Shown here in pieces: positions 47,061-55,788 of a DNA stretch of 64,000 bases. Made by a program: the position numbers and the translations under genes. This stretch comes from an uncultured Clostridia bacterium. GTDB lineage: Bacteria; Bacillota; Clostridia; UBA1381. The stretch is taken from contig CANQJC010000009.1 in the NCBI GenBank assembly GCA_947624165.1, positions 1 to 64,000 on the forward strand. The letters are read 5' to 3'. How positions within the stretch are numbered: the first letter of the stretch is position 1; every line of letters starts with the position of its first letter. The notes under the pieces were generated by a model that saw nothing but the letters and a program-made list of their open reading frames with translations, was not told the DNA's origin and searched no databases.

Positions 47061-47084
47061 CTTGTTTCCCTTTCTGTAAATCCA

Positions 47085-48407
47085 TTAAAATTCAAGTTCC
47101 TCTCCAAGCACCTTTTCCACAAATTCATATCCATCGTTAAGAACAGGCAAGACCTTTACGTTTAACGCGTTCTCAACGTCGCGAACCGTTACATCGTCGA
47201 GGAATATATTGTCGTCGTCTCTCAGCATGCTGTGCGGTATAAGCAGCGTATCGGTATCTATAACGCCCCTGAGAGCATCTATTATATCCGATCCGCACAC
47301 AAGTCCCGAAACGTTCACGCCGCCGCCGAAAAAATTATTTTTTATCGCGTATACGGTTACGCTCACGCCCTCGAACATATTCTGAATTTTCTTCGCCAGC
47401 CCGTTTATGAAATCATATGCAATTTCGCCCGTGGCTATCGAAACTCGTCTTGAGCGTTTTTTCTTTTTGATCATTCCTATCGCCGCGTCAAATTCTTCCT
47501 TCATACTCGCGATAAGCCCAACGCCGTTTTCAAGCTGCGGAAAACCCTCGTACGCGTCCGCCGCCGGTATCGGCACGCCGGCGTTCAAGTAAAACTCGTC
47601 CGAAAGATACACGAGACGCGTACCGAGCTTTTCAAGAAATTCATCTTGTATCTTACCCACAAATTCTACTGTCTCCATGCTGCTCATACTCGTAAACGGC
47701 TTTATGGGGTAAAGTCCGTCGCGGTAACGGGTAAGACCGACAGGCACGACCGAAACGCTGTTAACATTCGGATACAGCGCGGCAAGATCGTCTAAAGTAC
47801 GCCTGAGATGCTCGCCGTCGTTTATTTCGGGGCAAAGAACTATCTGACAATTCATAAAGATGCCGTTTTGCGCAAATTTTTTCATTATTTCATAGCACTT
47901 GCCTGCAAAACGATTGGAAAGCATCATGCATCTGAGGTCGGGCTCTGTTGCGTGGACGCTGATATTTATCGGCGAAACCCGCATTTCTATAAGCCTGTCT
48001 ATCTCTTCGTCGGAAAGATTTGTAAGCGTTACGTAATTCCCTTGAAGGAATGACAGACGAGTATCGTCGTCCTTAAAATACACAGTCTCGCGCATACCCT
48101 TCGGCAGCTGGTCGATAAAGCAAAAAATGCATTTATTGGTACAGCTTTGTGCTTCGTCGATAAGTCCCTCTGTAAATTCAAGTCCCACGTCTTCGTAGTC
48201 GTTCTCCACCGTGATGATTTCCGTGGTGCCGTTCTTCTTTTTTATCTCCAGCGTTACCTCGTATTCGGCGGTCAAATAACGATATTCGAGAATATCGTGG
48301 ATCTCGTGACCGTTTACGCTTACAAGTATGTCGCCCTCCTCAATTCCGGCATCGTCCGCAGCGGAATCGGGTTCGACATATTTAATTGTTGTATCGACCT
48401 TTCTCAT
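47085..48407 (-). CDS. DUF512 radical-SAM protein with PDZ-like N-terminus
   Basis: The 440-residue protein begins with a PDZ-like region (IKYVEPDSAADDAGIEEGD then LVSVNG). A radical-SAM-type cysteine cluster follows, CxxxCxxC at residues 89, 93 and 96 (CTNKCIFC). The DUF512 part follows (VGLTRYRDGLYPI, then FPQLENGVGLIASM about 295). The family is widespread in Clostridia and Cyanobacteria next to der, but its reaction is unknown. A weak GGGG ribosome site precedes the ATG. It heads the long operon to trkH, with its own promoter upstream. Confidence 0.92.
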   Translation of the reverse strand: MRKVDTTIKYVEPDSAADDAGIEEGDILVSVNGHEIHDILEYRYLTAEYEVTLEIKKKNGTTEIITVENDYEDVGLEFTEGLIDEAQSCTNKCIFCFIDQLPKGMRETVYFKDDDTRLSFLQGNYVTLTNLSDEEIDRLIEMRVSPINISVHATEPDLRCMMLSNRFAGKCYEIMKKFAQNGIFMNCQIVLCPEINDGEHLRRTLDDLAALYPNVNSVSVVPVGLTRYRDGLYPIKPFTSMSSMETVEFVGKIQDEFLEKLGTRLVYLSDEFYLNAGVPIPAADAYEGFPQLENGVGLIASMKEEFDAAIGMIKKKKRSRRVSIATGEIAYDFINGLAKKIQNMFEGVSVTVYAIKNNFFGGGVNVSGLVCGSDIIDALRGVIDTDTLLIPHSMLRDDDNIFLDDVTVRDVENALNVKVLPVLNDGYEFVEKVLGEELEF

Positions 48408-48441
48408 AACCGTACCCCAACTGCATTATTTTCCATTTTCT

Positions 48442-48470
48442 ATTATCTCACAAAGTATTAAAATAATCAA
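48442..48470 (-). promoter_or_regulatory. Promoter of the DUF512-der-plsY-gpsA-trkAH run
   Basis: Minus strand: TTGATT (48465-48470), 17-base spacer, GATAAT (48442-48447), 34 bases before the start. Confidence 0.72.
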
Positions 48471-48533
48471 GCGTTTTGGGATAATTTATATATTACTGTT
48501 TTTAATATTCTTCGAATCGTAATTATGTAAACC

Positions 48534-48564
48534 AAAAAAAGACGCCTACTTTGACGTAAGCGTC
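48534..48564 (-). terminator. Terminator after the small helical protein gene
   Basis: On the minus strand GACGCTTAC and GTAGGCGTC pair with small mismatches around a short loop and are followed by seven T. Confidence 0.8.
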
Positions 48565-48570
48565 CTTGGA

Positions 48571-49005
48571 TCACAGGAACGATCTGATATTCATCGCAAG
48601 ATCCTGCTCGATATTTATCAGTCGTTTCGCTATATCTTTTGAATTTTCATCAGCCGCTTCATACTTGTTTAAGTATTTGTTAAGCGTCTTAACTCCCATG
48701 TTGCACCCGTCCGTGATCAGGTCGGCAACCGTATTGTCGGATTCCTTGGTAAGCATTTTTGCGTTTGTCTTGACCCATGACATTGTTTTCGCCATAGGAT
48801 TGGGTTCTTTACCGTCGTCGTGAAATTTTGCAAGCGACGTTTCTATCTCTGAACGAAGCTCCTCATGTTTTTCCTTACATTCGGACAAATTTTGTTTTAA
48901 TTCGTTGTTCTTTACATAATCAAGCGTTTCGTCTATCGAAGCGACGCCCATCTTAACTCCCGCGTCGCACTCGCGTAACAGCTTTATTGTGTCCTGTTCT
49001 ATCAT
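48571..49005 (-). CDS. Small all-helical protein, possible ferritin-like bundle
   Basis: The 144-residue protein (MIEQDTIKLLRECDAGVKMG...) has four predicted helices and conserved segments EPNPMAKTMSWVKTNAKM and TVADLITDGCNMGVKTLNKYLN. I recall this as a common clostridial protein without a settled function; the helix layout suggests a four-helix bundle. The Glu/His pattern is not clear enough to claim a metal site. The ATG at 49005 has AAAGG 9 bases upstream, while the in-frame ATG at 49014 is too close to it. It is flanked by terminators on both sides, so it is a single-gene unit. Confidence 0.78.
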   Translation of the reverse strand: MIEQDTIKLLRECDAGVKMGVASIDETLDYVKNNELKQNLSECKEKHEELRSEIETSLAKFHDDGKEPNPMAKTMSWVKTNAKMLTKESDNTVADLITDGCNMGVKTLNKYLNKYEAADENSKDIAKRLINIEQDLAMNIRSFL

Positions 49006-49089
49006 TTTGTTCATCCTTTCATGAATTTAATTGCTGCCGAACGGTCAGTCTTTACTATTAAAATGTTCATTTACTGCGGTAATTATACA

Positions 49090-49124
49090 AAAATACGGCG
49101 GTACATAATGTACCGCCGTATTTT
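49090..49124 (-). terminator. Terminator after the PEP carboxykinase gene
   Basis: AAATACGGCGGTACAT and ATGTACCGCCGTATTT form a near-perfect long palindrome, with T runs on both strands, just past the stop. Confidence 0.92.
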
Positions 49125-49138
49125 AATAAGCCGTTGAA

Positions 49139-50920
49139 TTACTTTGAAAGATTAGCCTTAAGCTTTGTAAGCTCTTCAGCCATTTCCTTCGGAAGTCTGT
49201 CGCCGAACTGAGCGAAATATTCCTCGATATTTTTAACGTCCTCAAGCCATACGTCCTTATCTATCGCGAGGAGACCCTCAATGTCGATATTTTCATCCTC
49301 AAGGCCCGTAACGTCTATATCTCCGGGCTTGGGAACATAACCGATGGCAACCTCGTCCGCGTCGACTTTGCCTGCGCAGCGGTCGAGTATCCAAAGAAGA
49401 ACTCGCATATTATCACCGAATCCCGGCCACATGAAATGACCCTCGTCGTCCTTTCTGAACCAGTTAACGTGGAATATCTTCGGTGCTTTGTCGCCGAGCT
49501 TCTTGCCCATTTCAAGCCAATGACCCCAGTAATCCGCCATGTTATATCCGACAAACGGTTTCATAGCCATCGGGTCGCGGCGTACTACGCCTACCGCGCC
49601 GGCAGCGGCAGCGGTCGTTTCGGAAGCCATAGTCGCGCCGACAAACGTACCGTGCTGCCAGTCTCTCGACTGATATACCAGCGGAGCGCACTTAGCGCGT
49701 CTGCCGCCGAATACGATAGCGTCGATCGGAACACCCTGCGGATTTTCAAATTCCGGCGAAATGCACGGACAGTTAACGGCGGGTGCCGTAAATCTCGAGT
49801 TGGGATGAGCAAGATTATTGCCCGCTTCTATATACTCGGGACCGTTTACCTTCGCGCCCTTCCACTCGGTCGCGTTAACGGGCGGGTTCTTGTCAAGTCC
49901 TTCCCACCAAACGGTCATATCGTCGTTGTTTATAGCAACATTCGTGAATATCGTATTCTTCTTTGTGGATTCAAGCGCGTTGAAGTTTGTCTTTACGCTC
50001 GTACCCGGAGCAACGCCGAAGAAGCCCGATTCGGGGTTGATTGCATACAGTCTGCCGTCGGGACCTATGTTAAGCCATGAAATATCGTCGCCTACCGTCC
50101 ATACCTTATAGCCCTGCTTCTTCAAATATTCCGGCGGGATAAGCATGGCAAGATTTGTCTTTCCGCACGCCGACGGGAACGCCGCGCAGATATATCTGAC
50201 CTCGCCCTGCGGATTTTCAAGACCGAGAATAAGCATATGCTCTGCCATCCAGCCCTGATTCTTGCCGAGGTACGATGCGATTCTCAAAGCGAAGCATTTC
50301 TTACCGAGAAGAACGTTACCGCCGTAAGCGGAGTTGATCGACCATATTGTATTGTCCTGCGGGAACTGAACGATATATCTGTCATCGGGATTTACGTCTT
50401 TCTTTGCGTGCAGACACTTTATAAATTCCGCGTCGGGATCGTTTCCGAGCTGGTCGATAACCTTCTTGCCGACTCTTGTCATTATAGCCATGTTAAGTAC
50501 AACATAAATACTGTCTGTAAGCTCTATGCCGATTTTTGAGAAAGGCGAACCGACGGGACCCATTGAATACGGAATTACATACATCGTTCTGCCGTTCATG
50601 GAACCTGTGTAAAGAGCCTTTAATTTAGCGTACATTTCATCGGGAGCCATCCAGTTGTTGATAGGTCCGGCTTCCTCCTCTGTGGGTGTGCATATAAACG
50701 TTCTGTCCTCAACGCGGGCAACGTCGTTTTCAGCTGTTCTGTGATAATAACAACCGGGCAGTTTCTCCTCGTTGAGTTTGATCATCTCTCCTGTCGATAC
50801 GGCTTCCGCTCTCAAAGCGTCAAGCTGTTCCTCGCTTCCGTCAATCCAAACGATCTTGTCCGGCTGACACATGGCTGTCATTTCGTCAAGCCACGCAAGC
50901 ACTGTCTTGTTTTGTGTCAT
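49139..50920 (-). CDS. pckG: Phosphoenolpyruvate carboxykinase (GTP)
   Basis: Interconverts oxaloacetate + GTP with phosphoenolpyruvate + CO2 + GDP. At 593 residues it is the GTP type. It shows the P-loop AAFPSACGKTNLAML (about 245) with the mobile catalytic cysteine, the metal-site WLNIGPDGRLYAINPE, NCPCISPEF, and FGGRRAKCAPLVYQSRDWQHG. In anaerobes it often runs toward oxaloacetate for succinate formation or anaplerosis. The start at 50920 has GGGAGG 9 bases upstream; the 19 in-frame residues before it have no such site. It is a single-gene unit. Confidence 0.97.
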   Translation of the reverse strand: MTQNKTVLAWLDEMTAMCQPDKIVWIDGSEEQLDALRAEAVSTGEMIKLNEEKLPGCYYHRTAENDVARVEDRTFICTPTEEEAGPINNWMAPDEMYAKLKALYTGSMNGRTMYVIPYSMGPVGSPFSKIGIELTDSIYVVLNMAIMTRVGKKVIDQLGNDPDAEFIKCLHAKKDVNPDDRYIVQFPQDNTIWSINSAYGGNVLLGKKCFALRIASYLGKNQGWMAEHMLILGLENPQGEVRYICAAFPSACGKTNLAMLIPPEYLKKQGYKVWTVGDDISWLNIGPDGRLYAINPESGFFGVAPGTSVKTNFNALESTKKNTIFTNVAINNDDMTVWWEGLDKNPPVNATEWKGAKVNGPEYIEAGNNLAHPNSRFTAPAVNCPCISPEFENPQGVPIDAIVFGGRRAKCAPLVYQSRDWQHGTFVGATMASETTAAAAGAVGVVRRDPMAMKPFVGYNMADYWGHWLEMGKKLGDKAPKIFHVNWFRKDDEGHFMWPGFGDNMRVLLWILDRCAGKVDADEVAIGYVPKPGDIDVTGLEDENIDIEGLLAIDKDVWLEDVKNIEEYFAQFGDRLPKEMAEELTKLKANLSK

Positions 50921-51003
50921 GGTAAATTCCTCCCATTCGTCATAAAATTTTACCGCGGTACCGCGCGGCAGCTGCAAAGATAATTTTGTAACACATTAAC
51001 GGT

Positions 51004-51032
51004 ATTATAGCATATTTTTTATCCGTTTTAAA
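51004..51032 (-). promoter_or_regulatory. Probable promoter of pckG
   Basis: Minus strand: TTTAAA (51027-51032), 17-base spacer, TATAAT (51004-51009). The gap 50921-51237 (317 bases) otherwise holds only this, the divergent promoter at 51188 and AT-rich sequence. Confidence 0.6.
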
Positions 51033-51187
51033 GGACTTATGATAAAAAAAATAATTTTTATGAAATTTAATTAGTTTAAGGCTGATTATTGCATTGTAAA
51101 ATGTATAGTTTTTCATAAATTCCACAAAATACATGTTATTTCGGTGTGATTTTTTTATAATGACACTATATATTACGTCTCATACTC

Positions 51188-51216
51188 TTGATTAAAGAGA
51201 CGAGAAATGATATAAT
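51188..51216 (+). promoter_or_regulatory. Promoter of the DUF6062 gene
   Basis: TTGATT (51188-51193), 17-base spacer, TATAAT (51211-51216), 21 bases before the start. Confidence 0.8.
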
Positions 51217-51237
51217 TTATAATGTGAGGTGATTACT

Positions 51238-51990
51238 TTGAAGGAAAAAATATATACAATACCCGTAAACGAAGCGTATGATACCGACTGTGAATGTCCG
51301 ATGTGTCTGTTGGAGAAAAATCTTGAGCGGGAAACGCTCGATTACACTCTCGGCGCGGCGATGATGGAGCCGGATTTTCGCGAAAACTCAAATAAAAAAG
51401 GCTTTTGCCGCCGTCATTTTTCCATGTTGTTCGATATGCCGAACAAGCTTCCCCTCGCGCTCGTGCTCGACACTCACCTGGAGCAAATAAGAAAAGAGCT
51501 TGATTCGTATTCGAAATCGGCGAGATCCCTCGCCGCGGAAAAGGGCGGACTGTTTAAAAAATCGGGCGCGGACGATTTTGCCAAAAATTTGTCCGAAACG
51601 CTTGATAATATCGCGGACGGCTGCGTTGTATGCGAAAAAATAAACCATACCATGGAACGTTATGCCGATGTGCTTTTGTACATGTGGGCGAACGATGAAA
51701 AATTCAAGGCGAAATTCGACAACTCGAAGGGTGTGTGTCTGCGTCATGCGCGTATGCTTGCGTCTATGGCAAAGAAATCGCTCAACTCCGCACAATGCGC
51801 AAAATTTCTGCCGACGCTTTACGAGAAGGAAATGTCACAGCTTCGGCGCATACAAGACGATATACACAAGTTTACGCTTAAATTCGATTACAGAAACAAG
51901 GATATGGAATGGGGTACGGCGCAGGACGCGCCGATACGTGCGATCGAAAAAATTACCGGCTTTATCAAAAACGACGCGGAAGGCAAATAA
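51238..51990 (+). CDS. DUF6062 family cysteine-rich protein
   Basis: The 250-residue cytosolic protein has a repeated Cys/His pattern: CECPMCLLEK (about 16-25) and GFCRRHFSMLFDMPNK, echoed by GCVVCEKINHTMERY (about 125-139) and GVCLRHARMLASMAK. The two halves look like a duplication, each with CxxC and CxxH, and probably bind metal or a cluster (inference). DUF6062 proteins are found in Clostridia without a known function. The likely start is TTG at 51238, with GAGG 8 bases upstream; GTG at 51229 overlaps that site. It is transcribed from its own promoter. Confidence 0.83.
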   Translation: MKEKIYTIPVNEAYDTDCECPMCLLEKNLERETLDYTLGAAMMEPDFRENSNKKGFCRRHFSMLFDMPNKLPLALVLDTHLEQIRKELDSYSKSARSLAAEKGGLFKKSGADDFAKNLSETLDNIADGCVVCEKINHTMERYADVLLYMWANDEKFKAKFDNSKGVCLRHARMLASMAKKSLNSAQCAKFLPTLYEKEMSQLRRIQDDIHKFTLKFDYRNKDMEWGTAQDAPIRAIEKITGFIKNDAEGK

Positions 51991-52005
51991 GCCGATTTTA
52001 TCAAT

Positions 52006-52035
52006 AAAAAAGACAGCTCCGAAGAGCTGCCTTTT
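52006..52035. terminator. Bidirectional terminator between DUF6062 and the aquaporin gene
   Basis: CAGCTC-CGAA-GAGCTG with flanking AAAAAAGA/CCTTTTT forms a stem between two convergent genes, with T runs on both strands. Confidence 0.87.
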
Positions 52036-52045
52036 TACTTTACTT

Positions 52046-52753
52046 TTATTTTTTCTTCGCGCCCTCAAGGAACTTGTATACGACCGCCGCAATAGCCGCT
52101 CCTACAAGCGGACCTATAATAAATACCCATACGCAGGCGATAGGTTCCGTGTTGCCGCTTATAGCCGCCACGATAGCGGGTCCGATACTTCTTGCGGGAT
52201 TTACGGAGGTACCCGTAAGACCTATACCGAGGATATGAACAAGCGTAAGCGTGAAGCCGATAACAACTCCGGCAAACGAGCCGTGCTTCGCGTTTTTGGA
52301 CGTAACGCCGAGAATTGTAAGCACAAAGATGAACGTGAGTACAATTTCGACAAGAAGTCCGGCGGCAAAGCTGCCGTTAACTCCCGCAAGTCCGTTTGAA
52401 CCGAAGCCGCCGGTCATATCCGTTACGCCGCCAAGTCCGAATATAGCGGCAAGAATACCCGCTCCGGCAAGCGCACCGAGACACTGGGAAATTACATAGC
52501 CTATGAAGTCCGAAACACTCATACCGCCGCTCATAAGAACGCCGAGCGAAACGGCGGGATTGATATGACAGCCGGAGATGTTGCCGACGCAATACGCCAT
52601 ACCAACGATCGTCAAGCCAAAGGCAAGAGCCGTAAGAATATATCCGCAGCCCTTATCCGCCGCGCAGCCCACAAGCATTGCGGTTCCGCAGCCGAGGATG
52701 ACAAGTACCATTGTGCCGATAAATTCAGCAATAAATTTTTTTGAAGAAGTCAT
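52046..52753 (-). CDS. Aquaporin family (MIP) channel
   Basis: The 235-residue protein has six membrane segments and two half-helices carrying NPA: GCHINPAVSLGVL (about 64) and GTSVNPARSIGPA (about 185). The second has the arginine of the selectivity filter. The histidine and short loops near the first NPA (ISGCHINPAV) and the VNPARSIGPA form match the water-selective AqpZ group more than the glycerol facilitators. A role in osmotic adjustment is likely. AAAGGAGGG precedes the ATG, and a promoter lies upstream. Confidence 0.94.
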   Translation of the reverse strand: MTSSKKFIAEFIGTMVLVILGCGTAMLVGCAADKGCGYILTALAFGLTIVGMAYCVGNISGCHINPAVSLGVLMSGGMSVSDFIGYVISQCLGALAGAGILAAIFGLGGVTDMTGGFGSNGLAGVNGSFAAGLLVEIVLTFIFVLTILGVTSKNAKHGSFAGVVIGFTLTLVHILGIGLTGTSVNPARSIGPAIVAAISGNTEPIACVWVFIIGPLVGAAIAAVVYKFLEGAKKK

Positions 52754-52783
52754 GTTGTTTCCCTCCTTTTATTTTATAGTTAA

Positions 52784-52812
52784 ATTCTACCATATTTTTC
52801 ATCAAAAGTCAA
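52784..52812 (-). promoter_or_regulatory. Promoter of the aquaporin gene
   Basis: Minus strand: TTGACT (52807-52812), 17-base spacer, TAGAAT (52784-52789). Confidence 0.75.
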
Positions 52813-52838
52813 CATAATATGTATTATTTCTACAAAAT

Positions 52839-54347
52839 TCAATATATCCATTCGCCCGTCTCACCGCCCGAGAGCGCGCTTACATTTCCGTAATAATCCG
52901 ACGCGTACAATCGTCCGCTTTTAGCGTCGGTAAAGAAAACGGTTTCATCGAAAATTTTGAATCCGCTGACGTTTCCTTCATATATCTGAGCCGACTGCGA
53001 GCCGTCCTTCGCGATACTGTACAACCCTTCATACGAAGCAACGATTCTGTCCGCTCCGACTTTAACGTCGTCGGCATAGCATACATACGCGTCGCCGCTC
53101 GTATCGAGATTTACCCTATAAACCTCCATACGCATGGGGTTTTTGTAGTATATCGTATCGCCGTCGCGGGCGATCACGTCTATATCGAGCCAGGAATCAT
53201 CACCCTCATGAACAAGATGATTATCCGTACCGTCTGTGTTGACACAAAATATATCCTGCCCGTTATCGGGACTTTTATATACTATTTTATCGTTTACGCC
53301 TGAAGCGTCACAGATTATCGAATTGCAGTTCGTAAGTATTCTCACATCGCTGCCGTCAAGATTGACGCGCATAAGATTACCGTACCACATTCCGTTTTCT
53401 ATAAATATGTAGTCGCCCGAAAATACGCAATTGAACGAATTAAGCCGCGTATACGCGCTGTCGCCAATATCTATAATGCTAAGCTGTTTTCCGTCGCGTG
53501 TAAGCGCGTAAAGCCTGTTGTCGCCGTCGAGATTAAAATACAGTCTGTCACGGTAAAGACGCGGATAATATACGGGATTATCCGTAAGACGCTCAATATC
53601 GCGCGAATCAATATTTATACGGTAAAGCACTCCGTCCTCATTGTCGCGATAATACGCATAACCGTCGTCAACGGCAATTTTGTCCGCGCTTCTGTTCAGT
53701 ATAAGTTCCTCGCCGTCATATGCGTCAGCCCTGTATAAAAAGCCCGTATCGCCGGAAGTATAATAAACATAATTGCCGCACATTTCCAGATCGCGCGCAG
53801 GTTTGTTCGAAAGTCTGCGTCTCTCGCCGTCCGGCGTGAATACGTACAGTTTGCCGTAGTCTGAAAGAGACGTATAATACACGGGTTTGTCGACCGCGCC
53901 GTATGTGTGAATATCGACCGAATTGTCTTCTCCGTTCCACTTTACCGACGCGCCAAGCGTTTCGGATACGGCGCGTATCGGTACATATGTATAATCGTTT
54001 ATAATCATCGTCGGTACGTCAAGGGCGATTTCATCGGTCCACACGCGCGCGCCGTCCGAATTGAAAATACCGCATCGCATCATAGGGCTGTCAACGGTAA
54101 GCTCCATAAAATCGCTTCCGCGCTCGGAATAAACTTTTCTTTCCGTTTCGTCCCAGCTTACCGACGCGCCGAGTGCTTCAAAGACCGCGCGTATAGGCAC
54201 AAGCACGCGTCCGTCTGTATTTACCGGCTCGGCTTCGCCGTGAATTTCGTTTCCGTCAATACGCACTTCGATCTCGCCGCGCGCAAAAGCCGACGTACCC
54301 AAAATTAACGCGAGTACGGCAGCGGCGGCAGCTATACATCTTTTCAT
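52839..54347 (-). CDS. Secreted stalk-domain and DUF5050 beta-propeller protein
   Basis: The 502-residue protein has a signal peptide (MKRCIAAAAAVLALILGTSAFA). Two copper-amine-oxidase N-like 'stalk' motifs follow: RVLVPIRAVFEALGASVSWD (about 48-67) and YTYVPIRAVSETLGASVKWN (about 118-137). Residues 150-495 form repeated beta units such as YVYYTSGDTGFLYRADAYDG, YAYYRDNEDGVLYRINIDS and TIYYKNPMRMEVYRVNLD, fitting a DUF5050-type propeller. It likely sits in the cell wall; ligand unknown. Despite the domain name, no amine oxidase activity is expected. AAAGGAG precedes the ATG, and it starts 1 base after tmk, so it is cotranscribed. Confidence 0.88.
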   Translation of the reverse strand: MKRCIAAAAAVLALILGTSAFARGEIEVRIDGNEIHGEAEPVNTDGRVLVPIRAVFEALGASVSWDETERKVYSERGSDFMELTVDSPMMRCGIFNSDGARVWTDEIALDVPTMIINDYTYVPIRAVSETLGASVKWNGEDNSVDIHTYGAVDKPVYYTSLSDYGKLYVFTPDGERRRLSNKPARDLEMCGNYVYYTSGDTGFLYRADAYDGEELILNRSADKIAVDDGYAYYRDNEDGVLYRINIDSRDIERLTDNPVYYPRLYRDRLYFNLDGDNRLYALTRDGKQLSIIDIGDSAYTRLNSFNCVFSGDYIFIENGMWYGNLMRVNLDGSDVRILTNCNSIICDASGVNDKIVYKSPDNGQDIFCVNTDGTDNHLVHEGDDSWLDIDVIARDGDTIYYKNPMRMEVYRVNLDTSGDAYVCYADDVKVGADRIVASYEGLYSIAKDGSQSAQIYEGNVSGFKIFDETVFFTDAKSGRLYASDYYGNVSALSGGETGEWIY

Positions 54348-54348
54348 T

Positions 54349-55020
54349 TTATATGAACTCCTTTATGACCGAATATATGTCTTGATGTATTTCTTCAACG
54401 CCGCGCAGCTTTCCGCACTCCACGCATGGGATACGCTTCCAGCCGCAGCGTTCGGCAACGTAAAGGGCGTTGTCATAGCTTTTTTTCAGATACAGATAGT
54501 CGTTTTCATGAATATCCTTTGTGTCCGAACCGTCCGACTTGTTTGCTCTTCCTTTCATGAGTTGTATTCCGTATTCGGGCGGCATATCGAGGAAAACGGT
54601 TACCGACGCTCTCGGCAAGCCGTATATCTCATGTTCGAGACTGTCAAGCCATTCGATAAATTTGTCCTTTTCTTTATTATCGTCGATTTTACTTGCCTGA
54701 TGTATCAGATTTGAGGAAACATATCTGTCGGCAAGGATAATTTTGCCGTTGGCGTAATCCTCTCCCCAATCCGTTCTGTACGTAGCAAAGCGATCCGCCG
54801 CATAAAACGTTGAAGTCGCGTAAGCGTTCACATCGGACGGATTTTTACCGAAATCGCCGTTTAAATACATTTTTACAAGTGCGGACGAAGGTTTGTCATA
54901 TGCCGGAAAAGAAACGCTTCTGACGTTCCTCCCCTCTTTTGCAAGACGCTCCGAGAGCAAACGAGCCTGCGTTTGCTTACCGCTCGCGTCCACACCGTCA
55001 ATAACAATCAGCGTACCCAT
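54349..55020 (-). CDS. tmk: Thymidylate kinase
   Basis: Phosphorylates dTMP to dTDP for DNA synthesis. The 223-residue protein has the P-loop VIDGVDASGKQTQA (about 6-19), the DR(Y/H) motif in LADRYVSSNLIHQA, and a lid region further on. The aspartate-alanine variation (DGVDASGKQT) is the form seen in many clostridial Tmk proteins. TAGGAG precedes the start. It lies 8 bases after the glycosyltransferase gene. Confidence 0.93.
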   Translation of the reverse strand: MGTLIVIDGVDASGKQTQARLLSERLAKEGRNVRSVSFPAYDKPSSALVKMYLNGDFGKNPSDVNAYATSTFYAADRFATYRTDWGEDYANGKIILADRYVSSNLIHQASKIDDNKEKDKFIEWLDSLEHEIYGLPRASVTVFLDMPPEYGIQLMKGRANKSDGSDTKDIHENDYLYLKKSYDNALYVAERCGWKRIPCVECGKLRGVEEIHQDIYSVIKEFI

Positions 55021-55028
55021 AATATCTC

Positions 55029-55775
55029 CTAAAATTGATCCTGTTTAAACTTTCCGCCCTTGGTTATGACCGTCGCGGCGAATTTGGGAAGATCCATCAT
55101 TCTCCCTATACGCCACGGTTCCTTACACAGTCTGTAAAACCATTCAAGACCTGTTTTGCAGAAAAATTCGGGCGCGCGCTCCGCTGTACCGGCAAAAACG
55201 TCAAGACTTCCCCCGATACCCATAGCTACGCGTATATTCTTCAGCTTGTCCTTATTCTTGTCTATCCATTGTTCCTGTTTCGGCGCGCCGAGACAAACAA
55301 AAATCATATCCGCGCCCGATTCGTTTATTTCATTTATAATAGCGTCCTCTTCGTCCTCACCGAAATAGCCGTTGCGCGTACCCGCGATTTTTAAACCGGG
55401 ATAATCGTTTAACAGATTTTCACGCGCCTTTTCGGCAACCCCCGGCTTCCCTCCGAAAAGGAAGAGCTTATGCTCGGAAGCACTGACGTCGGCAAGCACT
55501 TTTTTTGCAATATCAAATCCCGCCGCACGCTCTTTTATCGGTTTTTTCAGTATTTTTGAAGCATATACCACACCTATGCCGTCGGCGGTCAGCAAATCGG
55601 CTCCGTTAAGTATATCGGCAAAGGCGGCGTCTCTGTATGCGCGCATAATAATTTCGGAATTTGGAGTGAAAACGGAATGAAATCTCTCCTCCTCCATAAA
55701 TTCCATTATCTGTCTTGCCGCTTCGTCTATCGTGACCATATCGACGCCGACGCCGAGTATATTAACTTTATCCAT
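55029..55775 (-). CDS. WecG/TagA/CpsF family glycosyltransferase
   Basis: Transfers N-acetylmannosamine or a related sugar to an undecaprenyl-linked acceptor in teichoic acid or capsule synthesis. The 248-residue protein shows the GT26 motifs: FTPNSEIIMRA, LLTADGIGVVYAS (catalytic aspartate about 63), LFLFGGKPGVAEKA and VCLGAPKQEQWI (about 178). It is peripheral to the membrane. I start at 55775, with AAGGAG 6 bases upstream, leaving 13 bases after gltA; the in-frame ATG at 55799 falls inside gltA. No other cell-wall polymer gene is nearby. Confidence 0.93.
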   Translation of the reverse strand: MDKVNILGVGVDMVTIDEAARQIMEFMEEERFHSVFTPNSEIIMRAYRDAAFADILNGADLLTADGIGVVYASKILKKPIKERAAGFDIAKKVLADVSASEHKLFLFGGKPGVAEKARENLLNDYPGLKIAGTRNGYFGEDEEDAIINEINESGADMIFVCLGAPKQEQWIDKNKDKLKNIRVAMGIGGSLDVFAGTAERAPEFFCKTGLEWFYRLCKEPWRIGRMMDLPKFAATVITKGGKFKQDQF

Positions 55776-55788
55776 ATGTTTCTCCTTT

